A stretch of DNA of 64,000 bases from Polychytrium aggregatum. Taxonomy: Eukaryota; Chytridiomycota; Chytridiomycetes; Polychytriales. A program made the translations under genes and the position numbers. Under the pieces are notes generated by a model. It was not told where the DNA came from. It saw only the letters and a list, made by a program, of their open reading frames with translations, and made no database searches. The DNA is taken from the NCBI RefSeq assembly GCF_025602895.1, contig NW_026516216.1:868001-932000 (forward strand), read 5' to 3'. Positions 33,092 through 44,000 of the stretch are shown in pieces (position 1 is the stretch's first letter; every line of letters begins with the position of its first letter).

Positions 33092-34422
33092 AAAAGGTCG
33101 GAGGAGCTTTCCTAGGCGTCAATCATGTCATAAATCTTCCTCCTGTAAATGTCTCCACGGTAAATCACTCTTCTGCCTTTTGCCATCTTGCCCCCGTCAC
33201 CATTGCCACCGTTTCCACTGCTCTTGCTTCTTCGTCTTCGCCTCCCGAGCCTGACATCCAACGTCAGCCCTCCCTCGCTGTGACTCTGCTGTGCGGTCCA
33301 GAGTCCATACGGGCAACCGCCATGATCGATACCGGCGCGGTTACTTCGTTTATGGACACTGGATTCGCCGCAACCCACGCTCTCCCCACCTTTGCAACTT
33401 CTTTCGTCATCACTCTTGCCGATGGTTCTTCGATGGAGTCTAGTCTTGGAGTTTGTGTTTCTATGATCACAGGCATCAGCCACTATGAACAAATCTCGTT
33501 CGCGCTGATTCCCTTGGCTTCATACCCGATCATCTTGGGTATGGATTGGATCAAGAAACACAAGCCCTACTTTGACTGGCACCATGACTCTATTTTCTTG
33601 CCTTGCACCTCTATCCACAGTTTGGCCTCCCCGTTCTCTCCCGAGCCACAGTCCTCTAGGTCCAGCCCTGCCGAGCCGCCTGCCGAGTCCCCTGCTGAGG
33701 TCCCCGCCGAGCCTGCCGTGTCCCTGCCCGAGTCCAAGATCGTTCCTGCCAAGTCCCCAGCCGAGTCCCCAGCCGAGCCCGAGATCCTCCCTGCCTTGCC
33801 TCCTGCCGTGCCCAAGCCCAGTCCTGCCTTGCCTCCTGCCGTGCCCAAGCCCAGTCCTGCCTTGCCTCCTGCCGTCCCAAAGACCAAGACCAAGACCCAG
33901 TCCCTGCCCAGCGTCAGCCTGATCGGCAGCATCCCCTTCCAGCACGCCGTCCAGAAGGAAGGCCTGGAAGTGTTCCTCTTGGATGCTGCCCGAGTCCTGT
34001 CCCTCTGCTCCGTCGACGCTGGAGCCAAGCCCAAGGCCGAGCCCTCTGTCCCCTCCAAGTACTCGTCCTTTGCCAAGGTGTTTTCCAAGTCCGAGGCCGA
34101 CAAGCTCCCCCAGCACCGCCCTTACGACCACACGATCCCGTTGGTCGAAGGTGCGTCCCCGTCGTTTGGGCCCGTCTACAACCTCTCCAAGCCGGAGATG
34201 GACGCCCTCCACACCTACATCCAAGAGAACTTGTCCAAGGGTTTCATCCGCCGTTCCGAGTCCCCTGCCAGTGCCCCAGTTCGCCGAGTTCGTTTAAGGT
34301 GTCTGCATACCAGTCTGGAGGTTGCCGGTTCGAAACCGATGCTGACACTGAATTTCGGAAAAGCCCGAGCTGGGGTGCCGTTCATGTTCCAGTCCTATCG
34401 AGCCATTATGGCTGACCTATAA
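33067..34422 (+). CDS. B1 protease and truncated RT start (-1 frame), fused to unrelated tail
   Basis: The frame is open from 33067, -1 relative to gag. It contains a retropepsin (TAMIDTGAVTSFMDTG, then PIILGMDWIKKHKPYFDWHH) and a long Pro-rich linker with repeated PALPPAVPKPS units. The beginning of RT follows (FAKVFSKSEADKLPQHRPYD to FIRRSESPASAPV). From about 34280 the sequence no longer matches RT, and the frame ends at 34422 in a short foreign tail. It could still make a working protease. Confidence 0.82.
   Translation, partial: RPGKLLCLEKVGGAFLGVNHVINLPPVNVSTVNHSSAFCHLAPVTIATVSTALASSSSPPEPDIQRQPSLAVTLLCGPESIRATAMIDTGAVTSFMDTGFAATHALPTFATSFVITLADGSSMESSLGVCVSMITGISHYEQISFALIPLASYPIILGMDWIKKHKPYFDWHHDSIFLPCTSIHSLASPFSPEPQSSRSSPAEPPAESPAEVPAEPAVSLPESKIVPAKSPAESPAEPEILPALPPAVPKPSPALPPAVPKPSPALPPAVPKTKTKTQSLPSVSLIGSIPFQHAVQKEGLEVFLLDAARVLSLCSVDAGAKPKAEPSVPSKYSSFAKVFSKSEADKLPQHRPYDHTIPLVEGASPSFGPVYNLSKPEMDALHTYIQENLSKGFIRRSESPASAPVRRVRLRCLHTSLEVAGSKPMLTLNFGKARAGVPFMFQSYRAIMADL
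33073..33117 (+). other. Candidate -1 frameshift signal of B1 (variant heptamer)
   Basis: GGAAAAC at 33073-33079 is in the gag frame as G GAA AAC, followed by 6 nt and a hairpin 33086-33117: GCCTAG with CTAGGC, an A-C mismatch, and AAAG with CTTT, loop of 10. As in families A and C the gag TAG is inside the 5' arm. The heptamer departs from the XXXYYYZ rule, so efficiency is doubtful. Confidence 0.5.
34281..34337 (+). other. tRNA-like segment with Pol III A and B box motifs in B1
   Basis: TCGCCGAGTT...TTTAAGG resembles the D-arm region of Leu/Ser-type tRNAs (A box). GGTTCGAAACC (34327-34337) is a perfect B box about 40 bp further on. No full cloverleaf could be folded, so it is a fragment or a SINE-like head. 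Confidence 0.45.
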
Positions 34423-34433
34423 GGGGGAGATAG

Positions 34434-34660
34434 TGTCATGAACCGAGTTTCCTTGCCTTGTATCTTGCCTAGTTATCTTGCCTTGTCCTTGAAATGAACT
34501 TTGTATTTTTAGTATCCTAAGCCTTGGATCTAGAATAAAACTTTGGCTTCACACTTGACACTCTGTGTCCCAGTCCAGTCCCCGCTCCTCTCCCTACGTT
34601 CGAGTCTTGCATTAGGACTCTTGCGCACTTCCCTGCTTGCCCCGTTGTCCAGTCTTGACA
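34434..34660 (+). repeat. 3' LTR of B1
   Basis: 227 bp, identical by eye to the 5' LTR, preceded by the purine tract AAGGGGGAGATAG. Confidence 0.93.
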
Positions 34661-34665
34661 CTGTT

Positions 34666-35035
34666 GGACTTGCCACCTGGAAGCAAGCTCCATCCTGTCT
34701 TCCATGTGTCCAAGCTGCGTCGCCACACGACCCGCAGTCCAGCACAGTTCCCCGACGCCGACGAAGGTGTCCCGGACGACGCACCACTGGAAGACGACCT
34801 CGGACAATACTATACTCAAGAATATGAAGTCGAAAGGATCGTGAGGCACAAGAAAGTGGCTGATGGGTCACTTCGGTTTTATGTCAAGTGGGTTGGTTAC
34901 CCACACTCGGGCAACACATGGCAAACACTGGAGGACTTGTCCCATGCACCCGAGGAGCTGAGTAAATACGGTAAACACCTCGAGGAGCCCCAAATAAAGA
35001 GCACACGCAGGGCTCCTCGCAGGAAGCCTTCTTAA
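34666..35035 (+). pseudogene. A3 pol, C-terminal fragment with chromodomain
   Basis: After the second CTGTT the A3 pol frame resumes ([20 protein letters not shown]) and runs through the chromodomain to its normal stop at 35035. Confidence 0.92.
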
Positions 35036-35044
35036 GTGTGGGAG

Positions 35045-35353
35045 TGTAGGAGATGGTATCTCCGACGCTGTGCTGCGCGTACTGCGCGTACTGCGCGGCG
35101 CAGTGGGTCGTGACCTGTGCTGCGCTTTGCGTTTTCACGCACCGCAGGCAGGCCACCGCAGGGTATACCTGCGGGTTGCCCCCGTTCCCCCCGTTTGTCT
35201 GGAGTTCGGTTTTATCGTGAATAAACGTAAGTGCTCCCCGAGCTCACCCGTCCGCTAGAGTAGCCTAGCACCGCCCTGTTCTGCCCCGTCCTGTCTTGTC
35301 TTGTACCCCCTCCCTCCCCGTCTTGCCCCAACGTCCCAGTAGTGGACGTTACA
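35045..35353 (+). repeat. 3' LTR of A3
   Basis: 309 bp, same sequence as the 5' copy at 26776, followed by target duplication CAAGG. Confidence 0.95.
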
Positions 35354-35358
35354 CAAGG

Positions 35359-38300
35359 TCTCCAACTTCAAAGGAGACATCCTGGTGTCGGCGGTCGTAG
35401 TACTTCGCCATCACTTGTTGCGCATCCGTGAGCGCGTCGGCGATCATCTTGTGTCGGACTTGATGATCTTTGACAAAGGCACTTGGTTTGGGAGGCAATC
35501 CAGCCGTGGACTCGGTCAGTGTCAAGGAGGTGGGAACATCAGGCTGGAATCCGTAGAGCGCCTCAAAGGGGCTCAAGCCAGTTGTGCTCGACTTGGCGGT
35601 GTTGTATGCAAACTCTGCATGACTCAGCTGTATGTCCCAGTCGTCTTGGCTGGTCGAGGCGTATGTCCTCAGGTATTGCTCGAGGGTGCGGATCGTCCGC
35701 TCGGACTGTCCATCCGTTTGTTGGTGGTGCGAGGTTGACATGTTCAGCTTGGTGCCGAGATGGTCGAACAGACTTGTCCAAAACAAGGAGGTGAATCGGG
35801 GGTCTCGATCACTGACGATGGACTTTGGGAGGCCGTGGTGCTTGAACACATGCTTGAAGAACAGCAGTGCAAGGTCAGGCGCGGAGCATGTCGTCTGGCA
35901 CGGCACAAAGTGTGCCATCTTGCTGAACCTGTCGACAAAGACAGCGATTGCATCGTGGTCCAACTTGGTCGTCGGTAGATGCGTGATGAGATCCATGGAC
36001 ATGCTGGTCCAGGGGCGGTCGGGAACAGGCAGGGGTTGCAGCAATCCTTGCTCTCGGGTCGTGCGTGACTTGACCATCTTGCAGGTATGGCAGGACTCGA
36101 TGTACTTCTCGACGGTGCGCTTCATTCCAGGCCAGTATGCGACTTTGGCCAGTCGGTCGTATGTCTTCTCGACTCCAAAGTGTCCAGCGAGGGGCGAGTC
36201 GTGGACCTCTTGGAGCAACTTGGTCTTCAACGACGGAATGTCCGGCACACAGACACGGCTGTCCTTCTTCAGGAGGAGCAGGCCATCACGCACTGTGTAC
36301 TCGGATGATTCGTCGTCCTTGGGGAGCTTAGACACCTTTCGGAACAGTTCTCCGAACTGTTTGTCGTTGGCGATGTTGTCTCGGACAACATCCAGCATCG
36401 TGTTGTCGACACTGACAGTCGACTCGTACAGTGACGCCAATTGGTAGTCGGGGCGTCGGGACAGTGCGTCAGGCACCACATTGAGTTTGCCTTTCTGGTA
36501 TACAACCTCGTAGTTGTACTCGGCGAGGAACTCCATCCATCGCGCTTGGCGTCGGCTCAGGTTCTTCTTGGTGTCGAGGTAACGCAGTGACTGGTGGTCC
36601 GTCACAATCTTGAAGGGCTTGGCGGTACCGTGGAGGTACACTCGGAACTTCTGCAGCGCGTAGATGATCGCAAGCTGCTCCTTCTCGTGCACGGGATAGT
36701 TGATCTCGTGTTGGGACAGTTTGCGCGACTCGAAGGCAACGGGCCTTCCCTCCTGCATCAAAACAGCTCCCACCGCAAAGTCGGAGGCGTCGGTGTGCAC
36801 GGAGACATCCGTGTTCGGGTCGAACACAGCGAGGACAGGAGCGTTCGTCAAGGCGTGCTTGAGGGTCTCGAACGCTTGGCGTTGTGGGTGGTCCCACACG
36901 AAGGGGCACTCTTTGCGGAGTAGGTCTGTGAGTGGACCGGCAGTGCGCGCCAGATCGGGGATGAATCGGCGGTAGTAGTTGACGAGACCGAGAAACGACT
37001 GCACGTCAGAGACGCATGCGAGCGGCGGCCACTCGACCACAGACTTGACCTTGGCGGGGTCGACTTCGATTCCTCTTCCTGAGACAACGTGTCCCAGGAA
37101 CGGGACTTGATTCTTGAAGAACTCACACTTGGACAGTTTGGCATACAACTTGTGCTCGCGTAGCTTGGCCAGCACGCGGGCGACATGACCTTCATGGGTC
37201 GCTTCATCCTTGCTGTACACAAGGATATCATCCAGGTACACGATGACAGAGTTGTCGAGCTCTTGGCGGAACACATCGTTCATCAGCTGCATGAACGTGG
37301 CAGGTGCGTTCGTCAATCCGAACGGCAGCACTAGGAACTCGTACAGTCCGTAGCGAGTCCTGAAGGCGGTCTTGTGGACATCATCCTCGTGGATGCGGAT
37401 CTGATGGTAGCCTGAGCGGAGGTCTATCTTGCTAAAGACCTTTGCTCCACTCAGACGATCCATCAACTCGTCGATCCTGGGCAACGGGTAGGTGTTCTTG
37501 ATGGTCTGTTTGTTTAGTGCGCGATAGTCGACGCACATCCTGAGATCACCTTCTTTCTTCTTGACAAAGAGCACTGGTGCACCATACGGTGACTGGCTCG
37601 GGCGGATGAACCCATGGGCGAGGAGGTCATCCAACTGGCGCTTGAGTTCGTCCATCTCCGTCAGCGACAGTTGGTACGTCGGTCTTGACGGAGGCGACGA
37701 GCCTGGTTCGATGTCGATGCGATGATCGACGGTGCGTTGGGGTGGCAGGCATTGTGGCAACTGGTCGGGGAATACGTCCTTGTACTCGTCGAGCAGCTTG
37801 GTCACCACAGGCGGGGGACCGGGACCGGCTTGGTCGGTGTCGTCGACCTCACGCACGACACAGAGGAACGACGTGTCCTTCTTGATCAGCCTCTTGAATT
37901 GCATGGCTGAGAGGAGAGGTGGCATGTTGGGTGAGGCCATGCCCTGCAGGACAATGTCAGGGCCAACACGGACAGTGCGGCCTTTCCAGTCGACGACTGG
38001 AGTCGGCTCGGCACGAGCAAGCCAGCTCATGCCGAGGATGGCATCGAACTTGGTGTCGATCACTTGGAACAACAGGACAGGATGGTACTTGGGATGGAGG
38101 GCCACTCGCAGGACCACTTGGTGTGTGCACTGCTGCACACGATCGTCTGCAAGCGCCACACTCATCGGCGACTTCTTCTTGGTTGCATGTATGTTGAGCT
38201 CCTGGAGCAAGCGTCTGCTGACAAAGTTGCAGCTTGCTCCAGAGTCCACCATCATTCGGACGGTGTGACCTTGGACGGTGGCAGGGAGGTACAGCAGGGA

Positions 38301-38801
38301 CTCTTCATGGTCCTCCTGCACAGCCTCCTGCACCATGACTTGACTTGGGGGAACGGGCGACACTTGGTCTTGGTTGGCTTCATCACGGCCACTCGGACAT
38401 TTTGGATAGGGTTCGGCCATTGCGGGGGCCTGCGGCGTCAGCACGCCATTGCACACGACGTCCACGGCTTGCGGACACATGTCGGAAGCATCCGACACAC
38501 ACGACTTGACAGGGGTGAGGGCACAGGCGGTCCTGTCCCTCAAGGGTTCTTGATTTTCTTTTTTGTTTTGGTTTTCAATTTTGGTTTTCTCTTCACGTTC
38601 GTGGAGAGGCAGGCGGCTTGCGCCACCATGCACCTCTCGCACGACGCACAACACTTGGTTTGTTTCTCCTTCGGGGGAGGGGGCGAGGTGAACTTCCTCT
38701 GGAGACGCGTGGACTGCATTGAGCAATCCACGGCGTTGGTCTCCTACTAGGGCTCCAGAGCCACCTAGTAGGGTCGGCCGTTTCCCGACTTCATGGGGCA
38801 C
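35359..38801 (-). pseudogene. pol: A2 pol, N-terminal and central part
   Basis: Protease through most of the integrase is open and identical to A1 as far as read. The frame ends at the A3 insertion (35354-35358 is the duplicated CAAGG). The remaining pol pieces are at 26775-26622 and 21154-20814. Confidence 0.93.
38743..38786 (-). other. -1 ribosomal frameshift signal of A2
   Basis: Same heptamer (38786-38780), 7-nt spacer and hairpin (38772-38743) as in A1. Confidence 0.85.
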
Positions 38802-39586
38802 TCCTTGGCCTGGTGTCCCGGTCGGTGACAGAAGAAGCAGGAACCATGGCGGAGGTCCTCCTGCTTCTGTCTGTCCTTGGGGGAGACAGTGGCAGCTTGC
38901 TGGAACCGGGAGCGGGGAGGGCCACGAGCCTCCATGGCGTTGACGTCAACGTCCATGGGCTCAGGCATGGGTCTTGCGGGCGGGGCCGGGCGAGGCGGAC
39001 GGGCTGGGACGTGATGAGACCGATGGCCGCCTGCCAGCTGCGGGTAGAACTGGCGGCCATGGTACTGGACGTTGTCGAGGTTCTCGGCAACGTCCATCAT
39101 CACGTCCAGGGACTTGCGGGCATCAGGGTTGCTGGCGATGTACTCTCTGATCTTGGGCTTGAGGCCCTTCTGGAAGAGGTACATCGCATCAGCAGAGCCC
39201 AGCTCCTCAATCTGGGAGGAGAGGTCTTCAAACTCCTCGATGTAGCGGGTCACAGAACCACGCTGCACGAGAGAGTATAGCTTGTCACGGGCAATGAGTT
39301 CAGCATTGGGGCTGCCGAAGCGGCGACGGAGGCGGTCCTTGAAGTCGTCAAACACACCTTCGCTCTGCTCGTCGAACCCTTGGCGGCGGTACCAACGGTA
39401 CGCCTGGTCCTTTAAGCAGAGCTTGGCGGCGACGATGTGGTGGGTGGGGGCGACTTGGGCAGCATCGAGGTAGTCCTCGAGTTGCTGCAGCCAGTCCTCC
39501 ACCGAGGAGGAGCGGCTCTTCCCAGTAAACACTGGGGCACGGAAGGTCTTGAGGAAGGCTTCCGGAAGTGGGCGGGGGTTGCTCAT
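38765..39586 (-). CDS. gag: A2 Gag
   Basis: 273 aa, intact and the same as in A1 and A3. It could still supply Gag in trans although its own pol is broken. Confidence 0.92.
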   Translation of the reverse strand: MSNPRPLPEAFLKTFRAPVFTGKSRSSSVEDWLQQLEDYLDAAQVAPTHHIVAAKLCLKDQAYRWYRRQGFDEQSEGVFDDFKDRLRRRFGSPNAELIARDKLYSLVQRGSVTRYIEEFEDLSSQIEELGSADAMYLFQKGLKPKIREYIASNPDARKSLDVMMDVAENLDNVQYHGRQFYPQLAGGHRSHHVPARPPRPAPPARPMPEPMDVDVNAMEARGPPRSRFQQAATVSPKDRQKQEDLRHGSCFFCHRPGHQAKECPMKSGNGRPY

Positions 39587-39708
39587 GGCAGGGGCAGGCT
39601 CCAGGGACAGAGAGGAGAGTCGGTCGGCAAGAGAGGCGGGATCCAGCTTGAGGATCTAGAAAGAGGACAAACAGGACGAAAACAAGACGAGGATTTCCGA
39701 TGCTACCA

Positions 39709-40017
39709 TGTAACGTCCACTACTGGGACGTTGGGGCAAGACGGGGAGGGAGGGGGTACAAGACAAGACAGGACGGGGCAGAACAGGGCGGTGCTAGGCT
39801 ACTCTAGCGGACGGGTGAGCTCGGGGAGCACTTACGTTTATTCACGATAAAACCGAACTCCAGACAAACGGGGGGAACGGGGGCAACCCGCAGGTATACC
39901 CTGCGGTGGCCTGCCTGCGGTGCGTGAAAACGCAAAGCGCAGCACAGGTCACGACCCACTGCGCCGCGCAGTACGCGCAGTACGCGCAGCACAGCGTCGG
40001 AGATACCATCTCCTACA
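39709..40017 (-). repeat. 5' LTR of A2
   Basis: 309 bp, followed on the plus strand by target duplication CGAGG (40018-40022). Confidence 0.95.
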
Positions 40018-40022
40018 CGAGG

Positions 40023-40253
40023 GCAGGCCGGCAGGGCGAACAGGCAGGGCAAACGGGGACGGAACCGAAAGGCGAAACTGGAGCTGAACAGGAGTTTATG
40101 GCGGGACGGGAGAGTACAGATGACTTCTCTTGCTGGGTTCTCGGGGAGCCGGAGAGGCAGCCTTTATATACTGAGGCCCAGCAAGAGACGATTACGCGTG
40201 GCTTGGAACCAGCCAACGCACGCCCGATGTGGCGACCACACCGGGTCGTCACA
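40023..40253 (-). repeat. Solo LTR S2, right part
   Basis: Continues from 20495. It contains TATA (sense GTATATAAAG, near 40162-40172) enclosed by the inverted repeat TCTCTTGCTGGG (40126-40137) and CCCAGCAAGAGA (40177-40188). It ends GTCGTCACA. Related to S1 but divergent. Confidence 0.8.
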
Positions 40254-40258
40254 AGGAC

Positions 40259-40535
40259 AATCTACTTGGTTAGTGAGTCAACGAAGATTGTTACCGCGTC
40301 GAAGGATTATTTGGAGACCGGATCGGCGACGGGCGGGAGTCCAAGGATAAAGTCCAAGGCAACAGTGTTCATCTTTCTTGTGGGAACCGGGACGCGAGAG
40401 TAGTGGCCAAACGCTTTCTGACGTCGGATGTTGGCTCTTTGACAGATGTCGCACCGGCTGACCCATTCGATGACATCCTTGTTCATCGAAGGCTAGTAGT
40501 AGTGATGCGACAGGTTCTTGTACAAGGTGCTCGTC
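40259..40535 (-). pseudogene. Relic R pol: integrase N-terminal part
   Basis: Minus-strand sequence matching the integrase segment of family C around NSITIFVDSLTKYV and the preceding LDFILGLPP and zinc-finger blocks, with substitutions and broken frame. Interrupted at 40536 by C1 (duplication TCGTC). Confidence 0.78.
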
Positions 40536-41001
40536 TGTCAGATCACAGGATCAAGAGGAAGTCAAAAGAAGAAGATAGAGAAGGGTTTTATTGATCTTAG
40601 CGAGGCTAGGATCTAGAGTCAAGTGTGTCTGGGGTCGATGGTGATGACCAGAAACATGAGCGGGCGAAGGCGGGCTATTTATCTGTCTGGCGGTCTCGGA
40701 GGCGAAGCCTGCCGCAGCGGGGGCGAAGCAGCGGAGGCGGCGGGACAGCAGCCAGGCAGCAGCGGCTAACCGGAGAAACATGTGAAAGTCTGACAAATGC
40801 TCGGTGGCTGACAAATGCGGGTGACACAGCGTCTGACTAATGCATGGTCGATGACAAATGCAGGGAACACAGAGCGGCGTGTGCAACATGAGAGCAAGGA
40901 AAAAGGAAAGGCGTCACAGGACAAAGGAAAAAGAAAGTGTGCGACGCAAACAGTGACACAAGTGCGACGGTGCAGCTAGGCGGGCAGAGGGATCTGTGAC
41001 A
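40536..41001 (-). repeat. 3' LTR of C1 (466 bp)
   Basis: Plus strand TGTCAGATCACAGG...GATCTGTGACA, followed by the reversed purine tract TCCCCCCCC. Contains reversed AATAAA near 40588 and a TATA-like ATAAATAG on the sense strand near 40685. Confidence 0.94.
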
Positions 41002-41036
41002 TCCCCCCCCAGAAAAATTGTGCTCAAGTCAAACCA

Positions 41037-44000
41037 TCAATTTTTCGATCCCGAGTTGCGTTGCACTTGTGCTTGGCAAAGGTCGATCAGTGTGTTCATT
41101 TCCGGAAGGTTGCGGTTGCGGCTGAGGAAGTCGTGGATGTCTGCGAGTCCTCCATCTAAGAGTTCGGCCAGTGGTGCCCACGAGTCGTACGATGGGTCGT
41201 ATCCCTGCCAGCGGAGTAGGAACTCGTGTCGATATCCTGGCAGTCGACGTCGTCTGTTGATCCTGTGTCCAATGATCGCTTCGAACACTGATTCGTCGTT
41301 GTGGTTGGGTCCGGGTTCGTCAAACACAAGTTGTTCAGTCGATGGTGTGTTGTACGGGACGAGGGCGGAAGCTGGGAGTTCGGTTGTGAATCGGAGGGTC
41401 CTCGGGAGTCGAAGTCGATATCCAGTCGTCCCGATCTTCTCGATGATCTTGAAGGGTCCCAAGTACGGCATCCGCATCTTGGAGGGTGTGACGTCGTCCG
41501 TGCTGAAGTGATACGCGGTCGTGTCGATCAGGACTTGGTCGCCAATGTCGTAGCTGATATCGCGTCGATGTCGGTTGGCGTAGTACAGGGCCCGGTCCTG
41601 GGCCTTGCCGATGTTGTCCGAGACCAAGTCCAGAGTCGCTTGCATCTCCTCGATCGACTGTGCTGCGGGGTTGGACTCGGCGATGATGTCGGTGTTGGCA
41701 GGAGTGCGAGGATGCTGACCGTGCATCAGGAAGAAGGGCGAATGTCCAGTCGATGCTGAGTTGTGTGAGTTGAGCGCGAACTGGATGTACGGCACTTGAT
41801 CGATCCAGCGGGAGCCGAGGGCCAGAGTCGAACAGCGGATGGCCTCGGCGACGGTTGCCACAAAGCGTTCGACTTGTCCGGCGGCCTCGTGGTGGTGGGC
41901 AAAGGCGATCCGGAGTTTGGTCTTGAGCAGAGCGTTAAGTCCTGTCCAGAAGGCCGACCGGAAGCGTGTGTCGTGATCGGAGATGAAAGTGCCGGCGAGT
42001 CCAAAGTGCACAAAGACATCGCGGAAGTACTGGCGGGCGACGTCTTCGGCCGAGTCGGTCTTGTTGCCAGGAACCAGGACGACGTACTTGGTGAGGGAGT
42101 CGACAAAGATCGTGATCGAGTTGAAGGTGCGGCCCGAGAGTGAGTCCGTGACAGGCGGGAGTCCGAGGATGAAGTCGAGGGCGACAGTGTCCATCTTGCG
42201 GGTGGCCACAGGGATCCGGGAGAAGTGACCGTATGCTTGTTGTCGTCGGATCTTGGCTCGCTGGCAGATGTCGCAGTGCGAGACCCACTCGGCAATGTCC
42301 TTGGACATGGCGGGCCAGTAGTAGTGTGTTGAGATGGCCTTGTAGAGCGTGTTGGTGCCGGGGTGAGCTGCACAGACAGAGTCGTGGTGGTCTTTGATGA
42401 TCGAGATGCGGAGGTCCTTGCCGGGGATGCAGATGCGGGTCGAGTCGAAGTAGAGAATCCCGTGTCGAAGTGAGAAGCGGTGCAGCTGTGCCTTCATCCA
42501 CGGCTTGAGTCCGTCGGTCGAGTTGTCGCGGAGGGCCGAGATCAGTGCTGACAGGATCGGGTCCGAGCTGTACTGAGTGCGGATGGTGTCCAAGAGATCG
42601 TCGGGCGAGGGTCCGAGGTTGACAATCGCGTTAATGATCGAGACTTGGACGGCCTTGGAGATGGCTGTCGGTGTGCGCGAGAGCACGTCGGCGACCTTGT
42701 TCCACGAGCCGGGGATCCACTGGATCTCGAGGTCAAAGTCCAGCATCGTGTCGATGGCTCGCTGTTGGCGCTTGTTGAGGGTCTTGGAGTCGAGGATGTG
42801 CTTGAGCGCCTTCTGGTCGGTGTGGAGGAAGACTTTGCGGCCGACGAGGTAGTTCTTGAACTTGTCGAGGTGGCGGGTGATCGACAGCAGCTCGCCGTTG
42901 TAGGGCGAGTAGTTGAGCTCGGATCCGTGCAGTTTCTGCGAGTTGAAGGCGATGGGGCGCACTGTGCCGGATCCGTCCATGTCCTGCCCGATCCATCCAC
43001 CAATCGATGCGCTTGACTCGGACCAGTCGGTGAAGAGGTGAATGTCCTTGTCCGGGTTGACCATGTGCAGCGACTGAGGCGAGAGCAACTTGAGCTGCTC
43101 GAAGGCGGCGATGGCGTTGTCGTCCCAGACGACGGACTTGGTCGAGTTGGCAGAGCGGGTGGTGATCAGCGTCGAGAGCGGACCGGCGAGGGCAGCGTAG
43201 CCAGGGACAAAGCTCATGATGGTGTTGGTCAAGCCGAGGAAGCTGCGGAGTTCGTGTTCGGTCGTTGGTCGCGGGTAGTTCTTGATGGCGTCGATGCGCG
43301 AGGGATGCACTTGGATGCGTCCTTCGCCGATGATGAAGCCGAGATAGGTGACGGTCGAGTTGAAGAACGAACACTTCTCGGGTCGGATCTTGAAGCCGTG
43401 TCGGTGGATCTTGTCGAGGACCAGTTCGATGTGGCGGATGTGCTGGTCCTCGTCCTCGGATGCGATCAGGATGTCGTCGATGTAGACAAACACAAAATCG
43501 TCGATGTATTCGCGGAAGATGTCGTTCATCGCGGCCTGGAACACGGAGGGACTGTTGGCGAGGCCGAAGGGCATCACAAGCCACTCAAAGTGGCCGTACT
43601 TGGTCCTGAAGGCCGTCTTGGGGGTGTCGGCGTCGGCAATGCGGATCTGGTGGAATCCGCGTTGCAAGTCGAGCTTGGAGAAGACACGGCACTTGGACAG
43701 GCGGTCGATGATCTCACGCATGTTGGGCAGCGCGGTGCGGTCCTTGACGGTGATCTTGTTGAGGGCGCGGAAGTCAAAGACGAGTCGGAACTTGTCGCCC
43801 TGCTTGACCCAGAAGATCGGTGCGCCGAAGGGCGAGACGGACTTGCGGATGTGGCCGATTCGGAGCAATCGGTCGAGTTCGTCTTTGAGTCGAGCGAGTT
43901 CTTCGGCCGACATTTGGTAGAGCGACGACCAAGTTGGCTTGGCAGAGTCGTCGAGTCGGATGTTCATGTCGATGCCGGGTCGGTGAGGCGGGAGTTCCTT

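Larger units (their letters stand above)
31555..34660 (+). mobile_element. Element B1: non-autonomous gypsy-type element lacking RT, RNase H and integrase
   Basis: The 227-bp LTRs (31555-31781 and 34434-34660) are identical by eye and flanked by CTGTT (31550-31554 and 34661-34665). The internal part is only 2652 bp: gag, protease and the first part of RT up to SPASAPV. It then switches to unrelated sequence with tRNA-like A and B boxes, a short tail and a purine tract (AAGGGGGAG). It sits in A3, itself within A2, so it moved very recently despite having no polymerase or integrase. Confidence 0.93.
26776..35353 (+). mobile_element. Element A3 (family A), opposite orientation inside A2, split by B1
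   Basis: LTRs at 26776-27084 and 35045-35353 are flanked by CAAGG (26771-26775 and 35354-35358). gag is intact. pol is broken at 31554 by element B1 (duplication CTGTT) and resumes at 34666. Together A2 and A3 form large inverted repeats. Confidence 0.94.
20496..40017 (-). mobile_element. Element A2 (family A), split by A1 and A3
   Basis: LTRs at 39709-40017 (5') and 20496-20804 (3') are 309 bp each. The target duplication is CGAGG (20491-20495 and 40018-40022). Its pol runs minus-strand in three pieces: 38801-35359, 26775-26622 and 21154-20814. A1 sits in one break (duplication GACAG, 21150-21154 and 26622-26626). A3 sits in the other (duplication CAAGG, 26771-26775 and 35354-35358). A2 itself sits in solo LTR S2. 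It is therefore dead for Pol, although gag is intact. Confidence 0.93.
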
